Part shown: piece after piece, positions 36,301-46,500 of the stretch
How the letters are laid out: each line of letters starts with the position of its first letter
Position numbering within the stretch: position 1 is the first letter of the stretch
NCBI RefSeq assembly: GCF_022605725.1
Contig: NC_065549.1
Location: 19,621,614 to 19,685,613, forward strand
Source: Anthonomus grandis grandis
Taxonomy: Eukaryota > Arthropoda > Insecta > Coleoptera > Curculionidae
Direction: 5' to 3'
Length of the DNA stretch: 64,000 nt
Program-made: the position numbers and the translations under genes
Notes under the pieces: model-generated
What the model was told of the DNA's origin: nothing
Seen by the model: only the letters and a program-made list of their open reading frames with translations
The model's database searches: none

Positions 36301-37374
36301 CTAAAATATAAAAATGACTTTAAACAAAGTGTGCGAAATATTTTCTTTTTCTACTGTAGTATCAAACCCAGTAGTACCTGAGAAAATATTCAACAGATTC
36401 CTGCTGTCAAAAAGTTTAATCGTCTATCCAGCTCTAGCCTGATAACCTAATTTTGACATAACATTCAAAGACTGAGTATTAGAAGTAATTTAAATTCTGC
36501 AATATTAATGTATTATACCGATATATTCGATGTCATTAAAAGACCAAGTTTATTTTAAGTCTGAATTCGACTTTTCAGTGACGTACACATCTTTTTCGTA
36601 AAGTTTTGAGTACAAAATTATTTACTTAAATCCGGTATAATCAAAAGGTATTCAATTAAACGAAATCACCTTAACTTTTAAATGACAGTAAAAAATAATT
36701 TAGGTCGAAATCATGCTATCAAACTCTTTGCTTTGACAACTGTTTTGTCTTATAAAATTCTTACCCCATGATTATAGGACAGCGTGTCTGTTCGTTGATA
36801 AATATTATTAAATTCTTTGCTGGTTTGTAAAGTACATATATTAAACATTTGTGTTGTTTTTTACTGATAGGTCTAATTGTTCACTACTTAACAAAATGTT
36901 GGAAGAAGAAGAAGTAACACACGAATAAAAAATGTGATAAGCACTCCTTTAATATAAATACTAATATGGGTGTTTTAAAGGAGTATAAATAAATAAAATA
37001 AGACCTTCAAATCGGGACAATCCTGGAAAAAAGAGTGTAGATAACTCACTGTATTTACAGCCCTAATCAAGAAATGAAATTATGGAAACTTAGTTTCTTT
37101 AAAATGATGGAAGCTACCTGAAAAAATCGCGGTGGAAAGTTGCTTAGTTAGATTTTAACTTACTAGACACAAATTTTAAATTACTGATGCCCAAGCCTCC
37201 GAAGTATACTGAGATAATTATGCAATTCATTGGAAAATTTTAAAATACTTTAGTACAATTTATGTATTTTATTTTCAGACTTTAGCTAAAAAGGTGTTTA
37301 TCAACGATCCTGGCAAGCTTCAAACGCTGATCAGCGAAGCTGACCTCGGATCCAACATAGATCCAGATAGCTAA
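21246..37374 (+). CDS. shn: Schnurri, ZAS-family zinc-finger transcription factor (whole spliced gene)
   Basis: Nine coding exons: 21246-24311, 24371-24476, 24534-24654, 24718-24872, 27265-28006, 29944-30498, 34066-34183, 35586-35825, 37279-37374. All introns are GT-AG and phases agree, giving 5199 nt and 1732 residues. Fingers: C2H2 pair (C192-H212, C220-H242), lone CCHC (C413, C416, H429, C434), C2H2 pair (C1064-H1084, C1092-H1114) followed by an acidic serine stretch, and a C-terminal triplet (C1568-H1588, C1596-H1618, C1638-H1660). This is the Schnurri/HIVEP order. By family knowledge, Schnurri is a nuclear DNA-binding cofactor joining phosphorylated Mad and Medea in BMP signalling; the C-terminal three fingers are needed for Smad-dependent repression. 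The start is chosen because an in-frame TAG lies 9 bases upstream. Homology assignment is strong; exon joins are read by eye. Confidence 0.93.
24371..24476 (+). CDS. shn: shn coding exon 2
   Basis: Phase 0 to phase 1, 106 bases. Encodes the acidic linker VSSKSDEEDQKPG and ends at RGR just before the second finger pair. Acceptor TTCGTTTTAG, donor GTAATG. Confidence 0.9.
24534..24654 (+). CDS. shn: shn coding exon 3 (second finger pair, first part)
   Basis: Begins by completing the split glycine codon. Encodes GKYVCEQCGIRCKKPSMLKK and on to CNHCNF, the most diagnostic ZAS2 sequence. Intron 2 is only 57 bases. The donor AG/GTAAAA splits a serine codon. Confidence 0.95.
24718..24872 (+). CDS. 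shn: shn coding exon 4 (rest of finger 5 and acidic tail)
   Basis: Encodes FKTKGNLTKHMKSKSH, completing the finger, then the acidic stretch SSDSDTEDSGMDSS that follows the second ZAS pair in HIVEP proteins. Intron 3 is 63 bases; donor GTAAGC. Confidence 0.93.
24873..27264 (+). other. shn intron 4
   Basis: 2.4 kb, AT-rich. The phrase ACATCCTGTATA near 27130 resembles the terminal end of a mariner-type element, but no partner end was found. No coding homology. Confidence 0.6.
27265..28006 (+). CDS. shn: shn coding exon 5
   Basis: Acceptor ATTATTTTAG at 27264. An open frame continues upstream, but the join phase fixes the exon start at 27265, giving DESMTRQQEHEAAYGLLSLS, a segment typical of this family just after the acidic region. 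The remainder is unstructured Ser/Thr/Lys-rich sequence. The donor AG/GTAAGG leaves two bases. Confidence 0.9.
28007..29943 (+). other. shn intron 5, with a hammerhead-like relic
   Basis: 1.9 kb. At 28709-28742 it holds CTGATGA, stem GCTC/GGGC with one bulged U, GAAAC and the palindrome ACATGT: a second hammerhead-like relic on the + strand with weak stem I. Small open frames at 28033-28597 show no known domain and look incidental. Confidence 0.55.
29944..30498 (+). CDS. shn: shn coding exon 6 (start of C-terminal finger triplet)
   Basis: Mostly disordered sequence, then SCHICLKSFNQPYQL, the first half of finger 6 (C1568, C1571). Donor GTAAGT at 30499 splits a threonine codon inside the finger. 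Confidence 0.92.
31480..32084 (-). pseudogene. hAT transposase C-terminal remnant in shn intron 6
   Basis: The - strand frame at 31835-31521 reads LWQQKWKLQ...TIETLKKCDKDIYPNIHTL and, after decay, LRCCQRRALLHVNYNIDVIP. This parallels the hATC dimerisation region of MYM-type-1-like hAT transposases (xCDxxIYPNIxxLLxIL ... RLxGLALLNxxxDI). The diagnostic ERSFS block between them is scrambled. RFPLPILKHRFQKKF upstream may belong to the same element. Dead, opposite to shn. Confidence 0.5.
32322..33062. mobile_element. 741-bp nonautonomous DNA transposon in shn intron 6
   Basis: Ends begin GGTTTGTTCTCAC on both strands. Imperfect inverted similarity continues for over 100 bases, including the shared ACTTCTGATCG...TTTGAAAC blocks (32400-32420 and 32965-32985 region). 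The internal open frame at 32616-32906 is not recognisable. End style is compatible with PIF/Harbinger, but the target duplication is not clear. Confidence 0.6.
33370..34065 (+). other. 3' part of shn intron 6
   Basis: No gene recognised. Ends in a T-rich tract and acceptor for exon 7. Confidence 0.5.
34066..34183 (+). CDS. shn: shn coding exon 7 (fingers 6 and 7)
   Basis: Acceptor TTTTTTTTCAG. Completes finger 6 (H1584, H1588), then encodes RPFRCDTCQVSFRTKGHLQK and H1618, finger 7. Ends in phase 0 at AAG before GTAGGT. Too short to stand out as an open frame but unambiguous in context. Confidence 0.92.
34350..34680 (-). pseudogene. Tc1-like transposase remnant in shn intron 7
   Basis: The - strand reads MTFQHDNHPKHSSELLKNWL (about 34672-34612), the second catalytic block of Tc1 transposases (FQxDNxPKHTS). 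After a frameshift comes CPSQARTFN, the decayed WPSQSPDLNPIE block. The third catalytic residue is lost. A 19-base direct repeat (34355-34373 and 34388-34406) lies in its 3' part. Confidence 0.65.
34700..35585 (+). other. 3' part of shn intron 7
   Basis: AT-rich. A hydrophobic 86-codon - strand frame at 35161-35421 resembles no known protein. No element ends seen. Confidence 0.5.
35586..35825 (+). CDS. shn: shn coding exon 8 (finger 8 and conserved tail)
   Basis: Eighty codons in phase 0. Finger 8 is PFKCSDCNIAFRIHGHLAKH with H1660, followed by KIPFGLYAELERS and TEINTSDGDQCLESLK, a tail typical of insect Schnurri proteins. Higher GC than its surroundings. Donor AAG/GTGACT. Confidence 0.93.
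35826..37278 (+). other. shn intron 8
   Basis: 1.45 kb AT-rich intron with GTGACT donor and TTTTATTTTCAG acceptor. Nothing else recognised. Confidence 0.65.
37279..37374 (+). CDS. shn: shn last coding exon
   Basis: Acceptor ATTTTATTTTCAG. Encodes TLAKKVFINDPGKLQTLISE and ends DPDS-stop (TAA 37372-37374). The phase matches exon 8. Confidence 0.88.
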   Translation, partial: TLAKKVFINDPGKLQTLISEADLGSNIDPDS

Positions 37375-40310
37375 CTGAACTAATTATAGAAGTAATTTAA
37401 TTTTTATGCGTAAGACTGATAACATCAAACTTATTATTAATGATGAATACGCAACCGTCTTGGTTCGTTGCCTAATTCTTAATTTAAAATTTAAAAAAAA
37501 TACTTGAGGGTGTGTCACCAGGTTCATCCTTTGACTTGTTATAAAGAATTTTAAGGTCCAAAAGTAGCAACTTATATTTTACATGACATATAAATGCATA
37601 TCTTTTGTATATGGTAGCAAACTTTATATCCATGTACTATTTTACAACACAGCAAAAATATATACTTCTTATAGTACCTTTGTTCTAGAGGTACTGTTTT
37701 TTAATTTGATAAATTAAGGACAAATTAGACAATTTAGATTCAAATTAAATGATGTTCTTAGTGATTCTGCCTATATATTTATTTGATAGAAAGTTTTAAA
37801 ATCGATAAGTTTTTGTTAAATTCTTCTTATCAAAAATATCCAACTTATATACTTTATTTACAAAGCAAGTGCCAGATTTAGTAATTATTAAGGCTGTTCT
37901 GCTATATTATGTTTTTATTATTTTTTTAACAGTGTAAACAAACATTATTTTAGTGGAATTTTATTTATTTATGTGGAGATATAATGCTTATGTTGGGGGA
38001 TTTCTATATAAGAGATTGTATCCTCCTCATTTAAATTCATATGAGAATTGAATGTTTAAGTTTTAGAATCTAATGAGTTTTTTGCAATTATTCTTTTTTT
38101 TTTAAGAAGTACTTTTAATTTTTTTTATCAAAAATAAGTTTTAGTTTTTTAAGCTGTCTGAAATCGTTTTTGATCGAGTAGCAAGAAAATGTGGCTTTAA
38201 TTTTTTTTATTCTGAAGTTCTCCTGTATTTGTATTTCTCCCCCAAGATTATGCTTTTTTATCTTTTTTTAGAGATAGAAATTTAATTTTACCCTGTTTTT
38301 CTATAGCTTAATTACAAAATCATGATATCTCAAAATAAAATATATACCAGAGTTCGATTAGAGAAATCCATAACTGACGTGGCAACTTTAATGGCTTGTT
38401 TGATTTAAGCTGCGAACAAAATTTACTTCTAGTATGGACTATTTCTTCAGTATAAAGTTTACTTTGCTAAGGGTCGATCATTCGTCCAGGATATAGCTCT
38501 AACCATATTTGGATTTGATAAATATATTTCACAAATATATTCAAGTAATTAATTATGGCTACTTTCAAAAACTGCATATAATCCAGAGAAATATAAGAAA
38601 AAACGAAAATGATATTTATGTATATCATATGTTATAGAACTATAAAGGGAGCAGGGTGCAGCGACGAAACGGGAGGGAGTTGATTAGGATATTATGTTAT
38701 AGGCAAAATGTATTACAGTAGTAGATAATAAATAAAAATCGAGATATGGAATTATTAATTTATCTCTATATCTGATGTTCATGGAATGCATGAAACGATT
38801 TTAAAAATATTAATAAATTAGAAATTCAATCAATATGAATGTTATCGATAAAATTGCATACATATTATTTAAATCTATTTGCCATTTGAACCCATTTTAA
38901 TGATTCGGTTAACATTCTTTTAAGTTTAACGTTTACAAAATTACATTAATTTGCACAAAGAACTTTTAACCTTACAGAACACTCTTTAGCTTAACTTCCT
39001 AACTAAAATATAATTGAGAGTCAAAAAGATTACCTAGATTATGAGCAAAATTCTCTTAGCAGCTTAGTATTATTTATGTAAATATTCATAGGACTATACA
39101 AGTTCAATGGCATTTTTGGTTCCAAAAAGTTTTTTAATGCCACTGTAAAAATGAAAATAGCATATCGGCCAGAGACATATTTTTAGCATGATACCACCAT
39201 TTTGGGATAAATGTAATTAGTAGATGTTACTATGTAACATACATCCAAAAATCTCTATATGATTTTAGAGAACAGCTTCAATAATTTATATCGATTTAAA
39301 TAAATTTTTTTAGTGTGATGAGTAGCTAAAACTTATTGGCCTTGCTTCTATTATAATTAAGATAAAAAAGAATTATTATGTTAATTAGTTTATTAAAAAA
39401 GCTATATTCTATTGTGTCAAACTTTTTGTGATAATGTGATACACTTTGTATGTAGAGGTTGCTCTGTAGATACAAGAATCCACGTGGCAATCTATATATA
39501 CACTATTAAGGATATTTCGCTATTCGTAAGGTAATAGTTTTAAGAAATAATTTTTACTTTTCGATCGTTTTTGTTGTGTGAAATATTTTTTAAAATTTCA
39601 TAAGGGCGGGAAATATGCCTATTTTTTTTGGGAGGAACTTTTTCAATTTCTGTGTTAAGCATTTTTAATTTTGGTATATGGGCAAAACTATTTTGTCTGA
39701 AAGAATTTTGGTTTATTTTTCTTAATTAAGTGGTTTTCACTGTATTCTCTTTGTATTTATTAAGTCTAATTTTAGTTATATTTTTATTATTATGCCTGTG
39801 TGTATTTGTGCAAATGATTTACATAAGAAAAGTGCAATCAATTATACAAAGCGCGTTATGCTACAACAGCAAGAGGGGGGCAATATATGACATTATGTTG
39901 ACTTTTAAAAAGTTATTATTTGTATATTCTGTTTATATAGTTTTTGTTAAATATATATTTTATTGCTCCCTTTTCTGTCAAACTTTATATGATAAGTATA
40001 AAAGTACAACATAGTATACCAAATCTTTTAAATGCAGCTGTCATTTCATATTCTATATTTGATAAAGATGCATGCATTCATTCAGCCATTTTGCATTAAA
40101 GTTTGGTATGCGGATAAGTGAAATGAGTTCGTTTTTTTTTTTTCATTTTGTATATATTTTTATATAGGGTATCTATGTCTATAAATTGTTAATATTGTTT
40201 TAATTGTTAAGACTTTGTTAATTAAATTTTCTTTAAATCAGTCATTGATTTGTATTTTTTGTACACCTTAGTTAAATATTCTTATCACAAATATAAATAA
40301 ATTTATTCAT
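37375..40310 (+). other. Probable shn 3' untranslated region
   Basis: About 2.9 kb, AT- and T-rich, without coding homology; several AATAAA hexamers occur (for example about 38727, 38810, 39299, 40296). The true 3' end is not determinable here. The last hexamer at 40296 sits just before the end of the converging TMEM50 gene. Confidence 0.45.
40296..40307. terminator. Palindromic double poly(A) signal
   Basis: AATAAATTTATT is a perfect palindrome: AATAAA on the + strand (40296-40301) and AATAAA on the - strand (40307-40302). The - strand hexamer lies 166 bases after the TMEM50 stop and is its likely poly(A) signal. The + strand one may serve shn. Confidence 0.55.
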
Positions 40311-40472
40311 ATATTCCTATATTACAAAAAAAAACTAAATAATACAATTCTTAAAGCTAAAAAGTAAGTCAGGTGAAGTGAGTTAAGCTTAGACTATACA
40401 CAAAATATTAATTTAAAACCAGGTTCCTTACATGACGACATCAATAATACCTCCATTATGGACCAGTTTAGT

Positions 40473-40573
40473 TTAGCCCCACACATCCTCAGTTCTACCA
40501 AATTTAAAAATAATCATGGACATGCAAATGAAGGCATTGTGAAGAAAGAGAGCTACTCCAGGTGCTTTTTTTT
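40473..40573 (-). CDS. TMEM50: TMEM50 exon 4 (last)
   Basis: Acceptor TTTTTTTTTAG followed by eight A residues. In phase it reads KKAPGVALFLHNAF...FKFGRTEDVWG-stop. The same frame runs open upstream but is intronic. Lies 13.2 kb from exon 3. Confidence 0.92.
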
Positions 40574-43500
40574 CTAAAAAAAAATTACTTTTTGCAATAC
40601 TAATAATAAATAATAAAGACGTAAAACAAATCTTAAATATGATTGATTCCTCAAAGGAAATTAGCATGAATTTAATTTTTATAATTTGTATAATAATATA
40701 GAAAATCTTGATAAATACAACAAAGAACACGTCAAATTTAACACATTGAGCGCCAAAGCAGACACCGGTGTCTGTTCACGCTTTTACCTGGCAGGCTACT
40801 GCAGTCACAGGTGTCTGTTTTACAGTCTGTCCAAATGTGCCAAGCAGACGCACGTTTCCTTTATATAGTGCTGATTGTGTCTGTTCTGGCCAGCCAGAAT
40901 ATATATCTATATATGAGAATCTATATATTTTTAATACAGGGCCATAGCAGACACCAATACGGGAATATGTTTTTGCCGATTTACAAATGGTCGAATAATA
41001 TAAACCTATTTTTAGATACTTTATATTTTAGATTTTTTTTTACATATAAAAAAGAAAACAAGTGTACTACAAAATAACTTTTATTTGGAACTAAAGATAA
41101 CGAAAGATAAAGAACTGAAAAATATTTATGTGTAATACACAAAGAAACGTAAAACAACATTTAGGTAATATTATGTGCTACATTGAAACAGTCGTAACGA
41201 GGTTTATTGTCGCAGTCATCACAATACGTTGTAACTTTACGAATTTTACTTCTACGAATTAATCCTTCAGGTTTTTTCTTGTAACAACCTTTGCAATATT
41301 TTCGGACCTCTCTAGCGTTTCCTGGCATTTTTTTAAAGGAAGGAGATTTCATTCTATTGAGGTGTGAAGTTGATGTTTTTGCATCATTTTCGACTTCTAC
41401 TAGCAGTGACTTTATAATACACTCTCTGAATTTAGTTATTGACGTTGCATTTTCCGTGACATTTTGATAACAAAAATGAGCGTTTACAATTGCTGTGCCA
41501 AGAATAATTTCGATGGCCACTTTTTTATACCATTTAATGGTTTTTCGTAAGGCAGATCCATAGCTAGAAAATTGGTCTGATATATCGATAGGGGTTTTTC
41601 CTAAGTTATAATCAATCACCATTTTTGGTTTCAGCACCTCTTTACCTTTTCTAATAACACTAACCATTTTATCCGTATATTTAGTTGATAGCATTAACAC
41701 GTCTCTTTTATTTTTCCACTTCAAAATTGTTATACCATCAAACATCAACACTATCATCATTTTATTCTGCTATCATTTCACCCTTCTTCAGTTTCTTTTC
41801 GATTACTTTCTGAGGATTCCCTTTCCTATTCTTTCTTAATGTCCCTAGTAAATGAGTGTTTTTCTCCAGCAACTTATTTGCTAAATCTAAGCTGGTATAG
41901 AAGTTGTCTGTTACAACTGTTCGTCCTTGATTTAGCAATTTTTCAGTGAGGTGCATTACCACTTTCGTAGGTACAGACGTTCGTCCATCGGCTTCTTTTC
42001 CGGAATATGCCTTCATGTTACATGTATACCCAGCATTACAGCAGAGCTTTTTGTGGCATATATTGACGTAAAATCACTCTACCCCTAAATGGTATCAAGC
42101 TTTCATCGACACAGACCGTTTCAGGTGGCATAACAGCAGCTTGGCTATTTTCAATAAAAGTATTAATTAGAGGTTGAATCTTGCTAAGTAATTTCTCATA
42201 AATGGTTCATTTCATTTCTCATAATCTCATAAATTTTTACTATACCCATATAACTTAATAGACCAAACAGCTTTTTTATTTCCTCATTAATAGTGGGCAC
42301 CCAGGAGTGTTTTCGAGAATGTTTAGACGTGTCAGATGATTCTTTTGTAAGGCAATGTGTTGCATACAGATTGGTCTCATCTGCAATTTTAGATCATGTT
42401 TTATCATCAATAAAAACAGAATAAAAGTCAAATGGTGAACCATCGGCAAGCAGTGCAACAAGAGCTTCGTTAATATTTCCTTGTTCAGTAAACACGAAAG
42501 ATTTCTGACGGCCTTGTACTTGCCCAAATGGTTCATGACTTTCCCCAGGCTCAGTTTCCACTAAATTGTCGTCATTACAGTTTTGGTTTTCTGCTACTTC
42601 GACATCACTGTCCGAGTCACGGTCACTATTTTTACTACTATCTGAATATTTATCCTGATGCAAGGGAGAGTACTCCATATATCCTGGACCGGAACTAGAC
42701 TCTTCTTCCGATGATGGTTTGTAGAGCGGATCTCTAGAATTGTCGTCGGAATCATGAAATGGATTTGAAAATAAAATATTCAATTTAATAGAACTGTTTA
42801 AATTGTCCTGTGTTTTTTAAAATTATAATTAATTAATAGGCGGAGAATAAGATATAGAACAGATTTAAATAACAGTGATCTATAATATAGATGCGGATTG
42901 CTACATATCAACATACTATATTGATATCCGAATCGCATTTGTATACGTAGCTTAAGTATTAAGTGTGTTTCTAAATTAGCGGTAGACGTTATGACTAAAA
43001 ACAAAGAGAGAAAAATTATGACGTAATCGTGTATGATGTAATAATGTAGAATGACTAAGCAGTTTTTTGTTTTTCCAAATTTAATCTTTTTGTACCATTT
43101 ATTTCACTAATAAAGTCCTCTAAGTACTAAAAGGCCTCTCACTGAGACTTCTGTGGACCTCAACATCAACACTATACATACAATAAAACTGCAGGAGTAA
43201 AAAAATAACTCCAAACAAACATTAATTTTTTTACTAAAAAGGGCTTATTATAAATTGAAATTCAGCAAAACTTTCTTACAAAATTCATAACTTATTAATT
43301 GAAATAAATAATTATTACTTTGCTCTAACTTACCCTCGCTACTTTTGCTTTCAAATTCATCGTCCATCATTTTTTCTTTCTTGATGGCTAATTTTAATAT
43401 TTCTGTAGTTCTCTTGCTCATGTTTTGCTTTACTACACAAATACTTAAACAAAATACACATCAAAACGCTTAATTAAATATAAAGAAAACAACACTGGCA

Positions 43501-46500
43501 TCGAGCTAAATAAAACTGAAGCAAATAATACCGCATAACTGATAATGCGCGGCGCACCGCAGGCATAAACGCACAAGTTCAGCGTGTCTGCTGCAAAATT
43601 GTGTCTGCTAAAAGTGTCTGTTTTGACCCCGCGCTGAAATAATTATGTTGTGTCTGCATTATGTGTCCGTTTTGACCTGGCTTAGTCAAGTTTAATTGGA
43701 AGGCCAGGACAGACACCCGTGTCTGTTCATAGAATATTATGGTGGTCCGATAAGGTAGATATTAAAAATGTGCATGGCGCTTAATGTGTTAATATTGAGG
43801 GAGACATTTATTGACAGAAATTGCGTTTCTCTGACGTTATCCCCTCAACCTCCAGAACCCCCATGTCAATTTTTTAAATGGGAATAGGGGTCGAGTGATA
43901 CCTTGAATTCAAGGTAATTAAGCGGTTCAGGCTCGGAAAGGTACAAAGATTGTACACTTTCAGGCTAGGCTAAATCGGTTTTAGCTCAGAAAGGTAATTT
44001 TATTCTCTACATCGCCCTATTTTAATTTTTTTTATTTTACCCATCCGTTCTCAAGAAATATGAATAAATGTAAAAGATAAAAAAAAACCTTATTTTAAAT
44101 GAGGAAAAAAATCTCCATAATACAATTGTACAAAAATACAATTGTTCAAAACCTCTGCGCACATTAGCGAACACGGGCATTATTAACTGACATTCGTTAA
44201 AAATTCTATTTCGAAGAACTTCAAGGGAGTCAGGTTGAGTTGGGTTACACACAATTTAACGGGTCTCACGATCTATAGGCCGAAACGTTGGCAATAAAAG
44301 AAACAAAATTTTGAAGAGCTTGGATTTTAATTGAACCCTTATCCAACTTGACCCTTTAATATCTTTTGAAAGCCTTCAATCCGTGTAACGAATTCGAATA
44401 CGCCACACATAGCAGAGACCGAAAGCTTAAGGACGACGATGACAGGATCTTCGCGAACACTTTCAGTTATAACAGTAATATAATCATCTGAATAGCATCA
44501 TAGACCGGAGAAAGGATTTCTGAATGGATGCAAAATTGGATCGAAATTTAATGTTTTGCGAATGGTGCATTGAGTAGGACGATTATACACGCCATAACTT
44601 GGACGAAGTACACAAAAATATTTTTCACTGAGCAGTGACTTTGGAAATACAAATCCACAATTTGTAAGCGTTGCTCTAACTTAATCCGATTTTCAGCGTG
44701 GAATGGTTCTTAGGTATTTAACTTTTAATTTGTTGGTATTTAACCAAAATAGGGGAAAACGTAACGTCACATTTGGTATTTACCAATTATAACCCGGTTT
44801 TGGACTTGGGTTCAACTTTCGGTTATACAGTTCAGAAGAAGGCTATGCTTTGATTGTAAAAAATTGATTGAGATTTGCGATATGATGTGCGCCTTTTATA
44901 AATTAAGAAAAATAAATCCCAAATAGTTTTAAATTATCAAGGAGAACAAAAAGTAGAACGCTACTTAAAAAAAGTTAAATTAAAGGAGAGAAAATTTAAA
45001 ATTAATTCCGGCAATAAGATGTTTATGGCTTCACCCATGCATATTTACATGACCATTTTACATTATTTATTTTGGATCCAATAAAAGCATTTTTATTCGA
45101 AAGAAAAGAGTGGCTAAGGCTCTGGAAAATCACAAAATTTGACTGCATTTTTTATTAAACAGAAAAGAAAAAACAAAAACATAAACTCTTTAATTCCTAA
45201 TAACCAATAAATCAGCGACTGTTTCTTTAAATCAGAATTTAAGTGGTGGGGGAACAATACGTCACACTTACCTGGCAAAGTTGTCAACGAAAAGAGTAAC
45301 CGCGGTTGTTACCAATTCAACGCTGAAAATCGGCTATAAATCTGTATATGATGAAATATCAAACAACACTAGATAAGAATTTCGTATCGGCTCGAGATAA
45401 CACATGTGTGATTTGTTAAACAAACCCCGATTTAAAAAAGTATCTCGTATTGGATCACCCATTATTTACAATGTATTGAGTGATATTTTTTATTCAAAGA
45501 TTTTTATAATTGGTTGTAATTAATGCATACAATAAACTATAATAAGTTTTATGTGGTTAATTTTTTTTTTAACCAATGGAAACTTAAAAATTATCACAAG
45601 GCATTTTCTTTATAATATCAACTTTATAAGAGAGTATAATAAAGTAATATATTATACAGAGTGCCTCCGATTAAGTCAGGATTAATTAAATTAGGAAAGT
45701 TGGTGAAAACAGAAAAAAAAATTAACGTGTTTTCGAAAAAATGTACTTTGGTTAAATGGAATCCCCTGTATATTTTTACATAAATCAAAAGTTAATAATT
45801 TTTTTAATAAAAAAGTTTATTGACACTAATAATAATTTTAGGTTTAAAATAACAAAGTTATAGCGATATTAATAATTTTACCAAATTATTAATATCGCTA
45901 CCAATCAATAACTTATAAATATCACCTGTGCAATATCCCATTCTTAGGGGCCTAGATACAATACCTCCTATAATAAGGCCGGAGCGCTTAACCCGTGACG
46001 TCATCATATGTAGGCCTAGGCATTTAGCAGTGTATATAAATCATCAGAAGTTTTAACGTAAAATGAGAAAAGTATGTGAATTTTCTGAATGATATTTAAG
46101 GGTTTTTGGTTTAGACAGGGCAGCCAGGACGTGAATTAAACCCTTAGTCGCACCCCATTCGATTTTTTTTTGGCAAAACAAAATTTCAAAGCAAAAAGCC
46201 CTTATTGTATTTCTTGAATTTTTCTTATAATGAATACTAAATTTCTCTTAAATATGCTTGTAATATTATTTTGGTGAAAGGTTCTTGCTACTTATCTAAT
46301 AAGCATTTTCTCTTAAGGGAGAGTTTTTACATTTACAATTCTCCACCATGTCCATATAATGCCAATAAAATCATCACACCAAGATGGCCAACGTAAGTAG
46401 TTGTTGTAAATGTCGTCGTGGGTTTTCATCAAACTCTAGTTCAGTTGAGTGTAGTTTGTGTAATTCTTGGTTCCATAGGGGCTGCACGGGCCTTTCGGTT

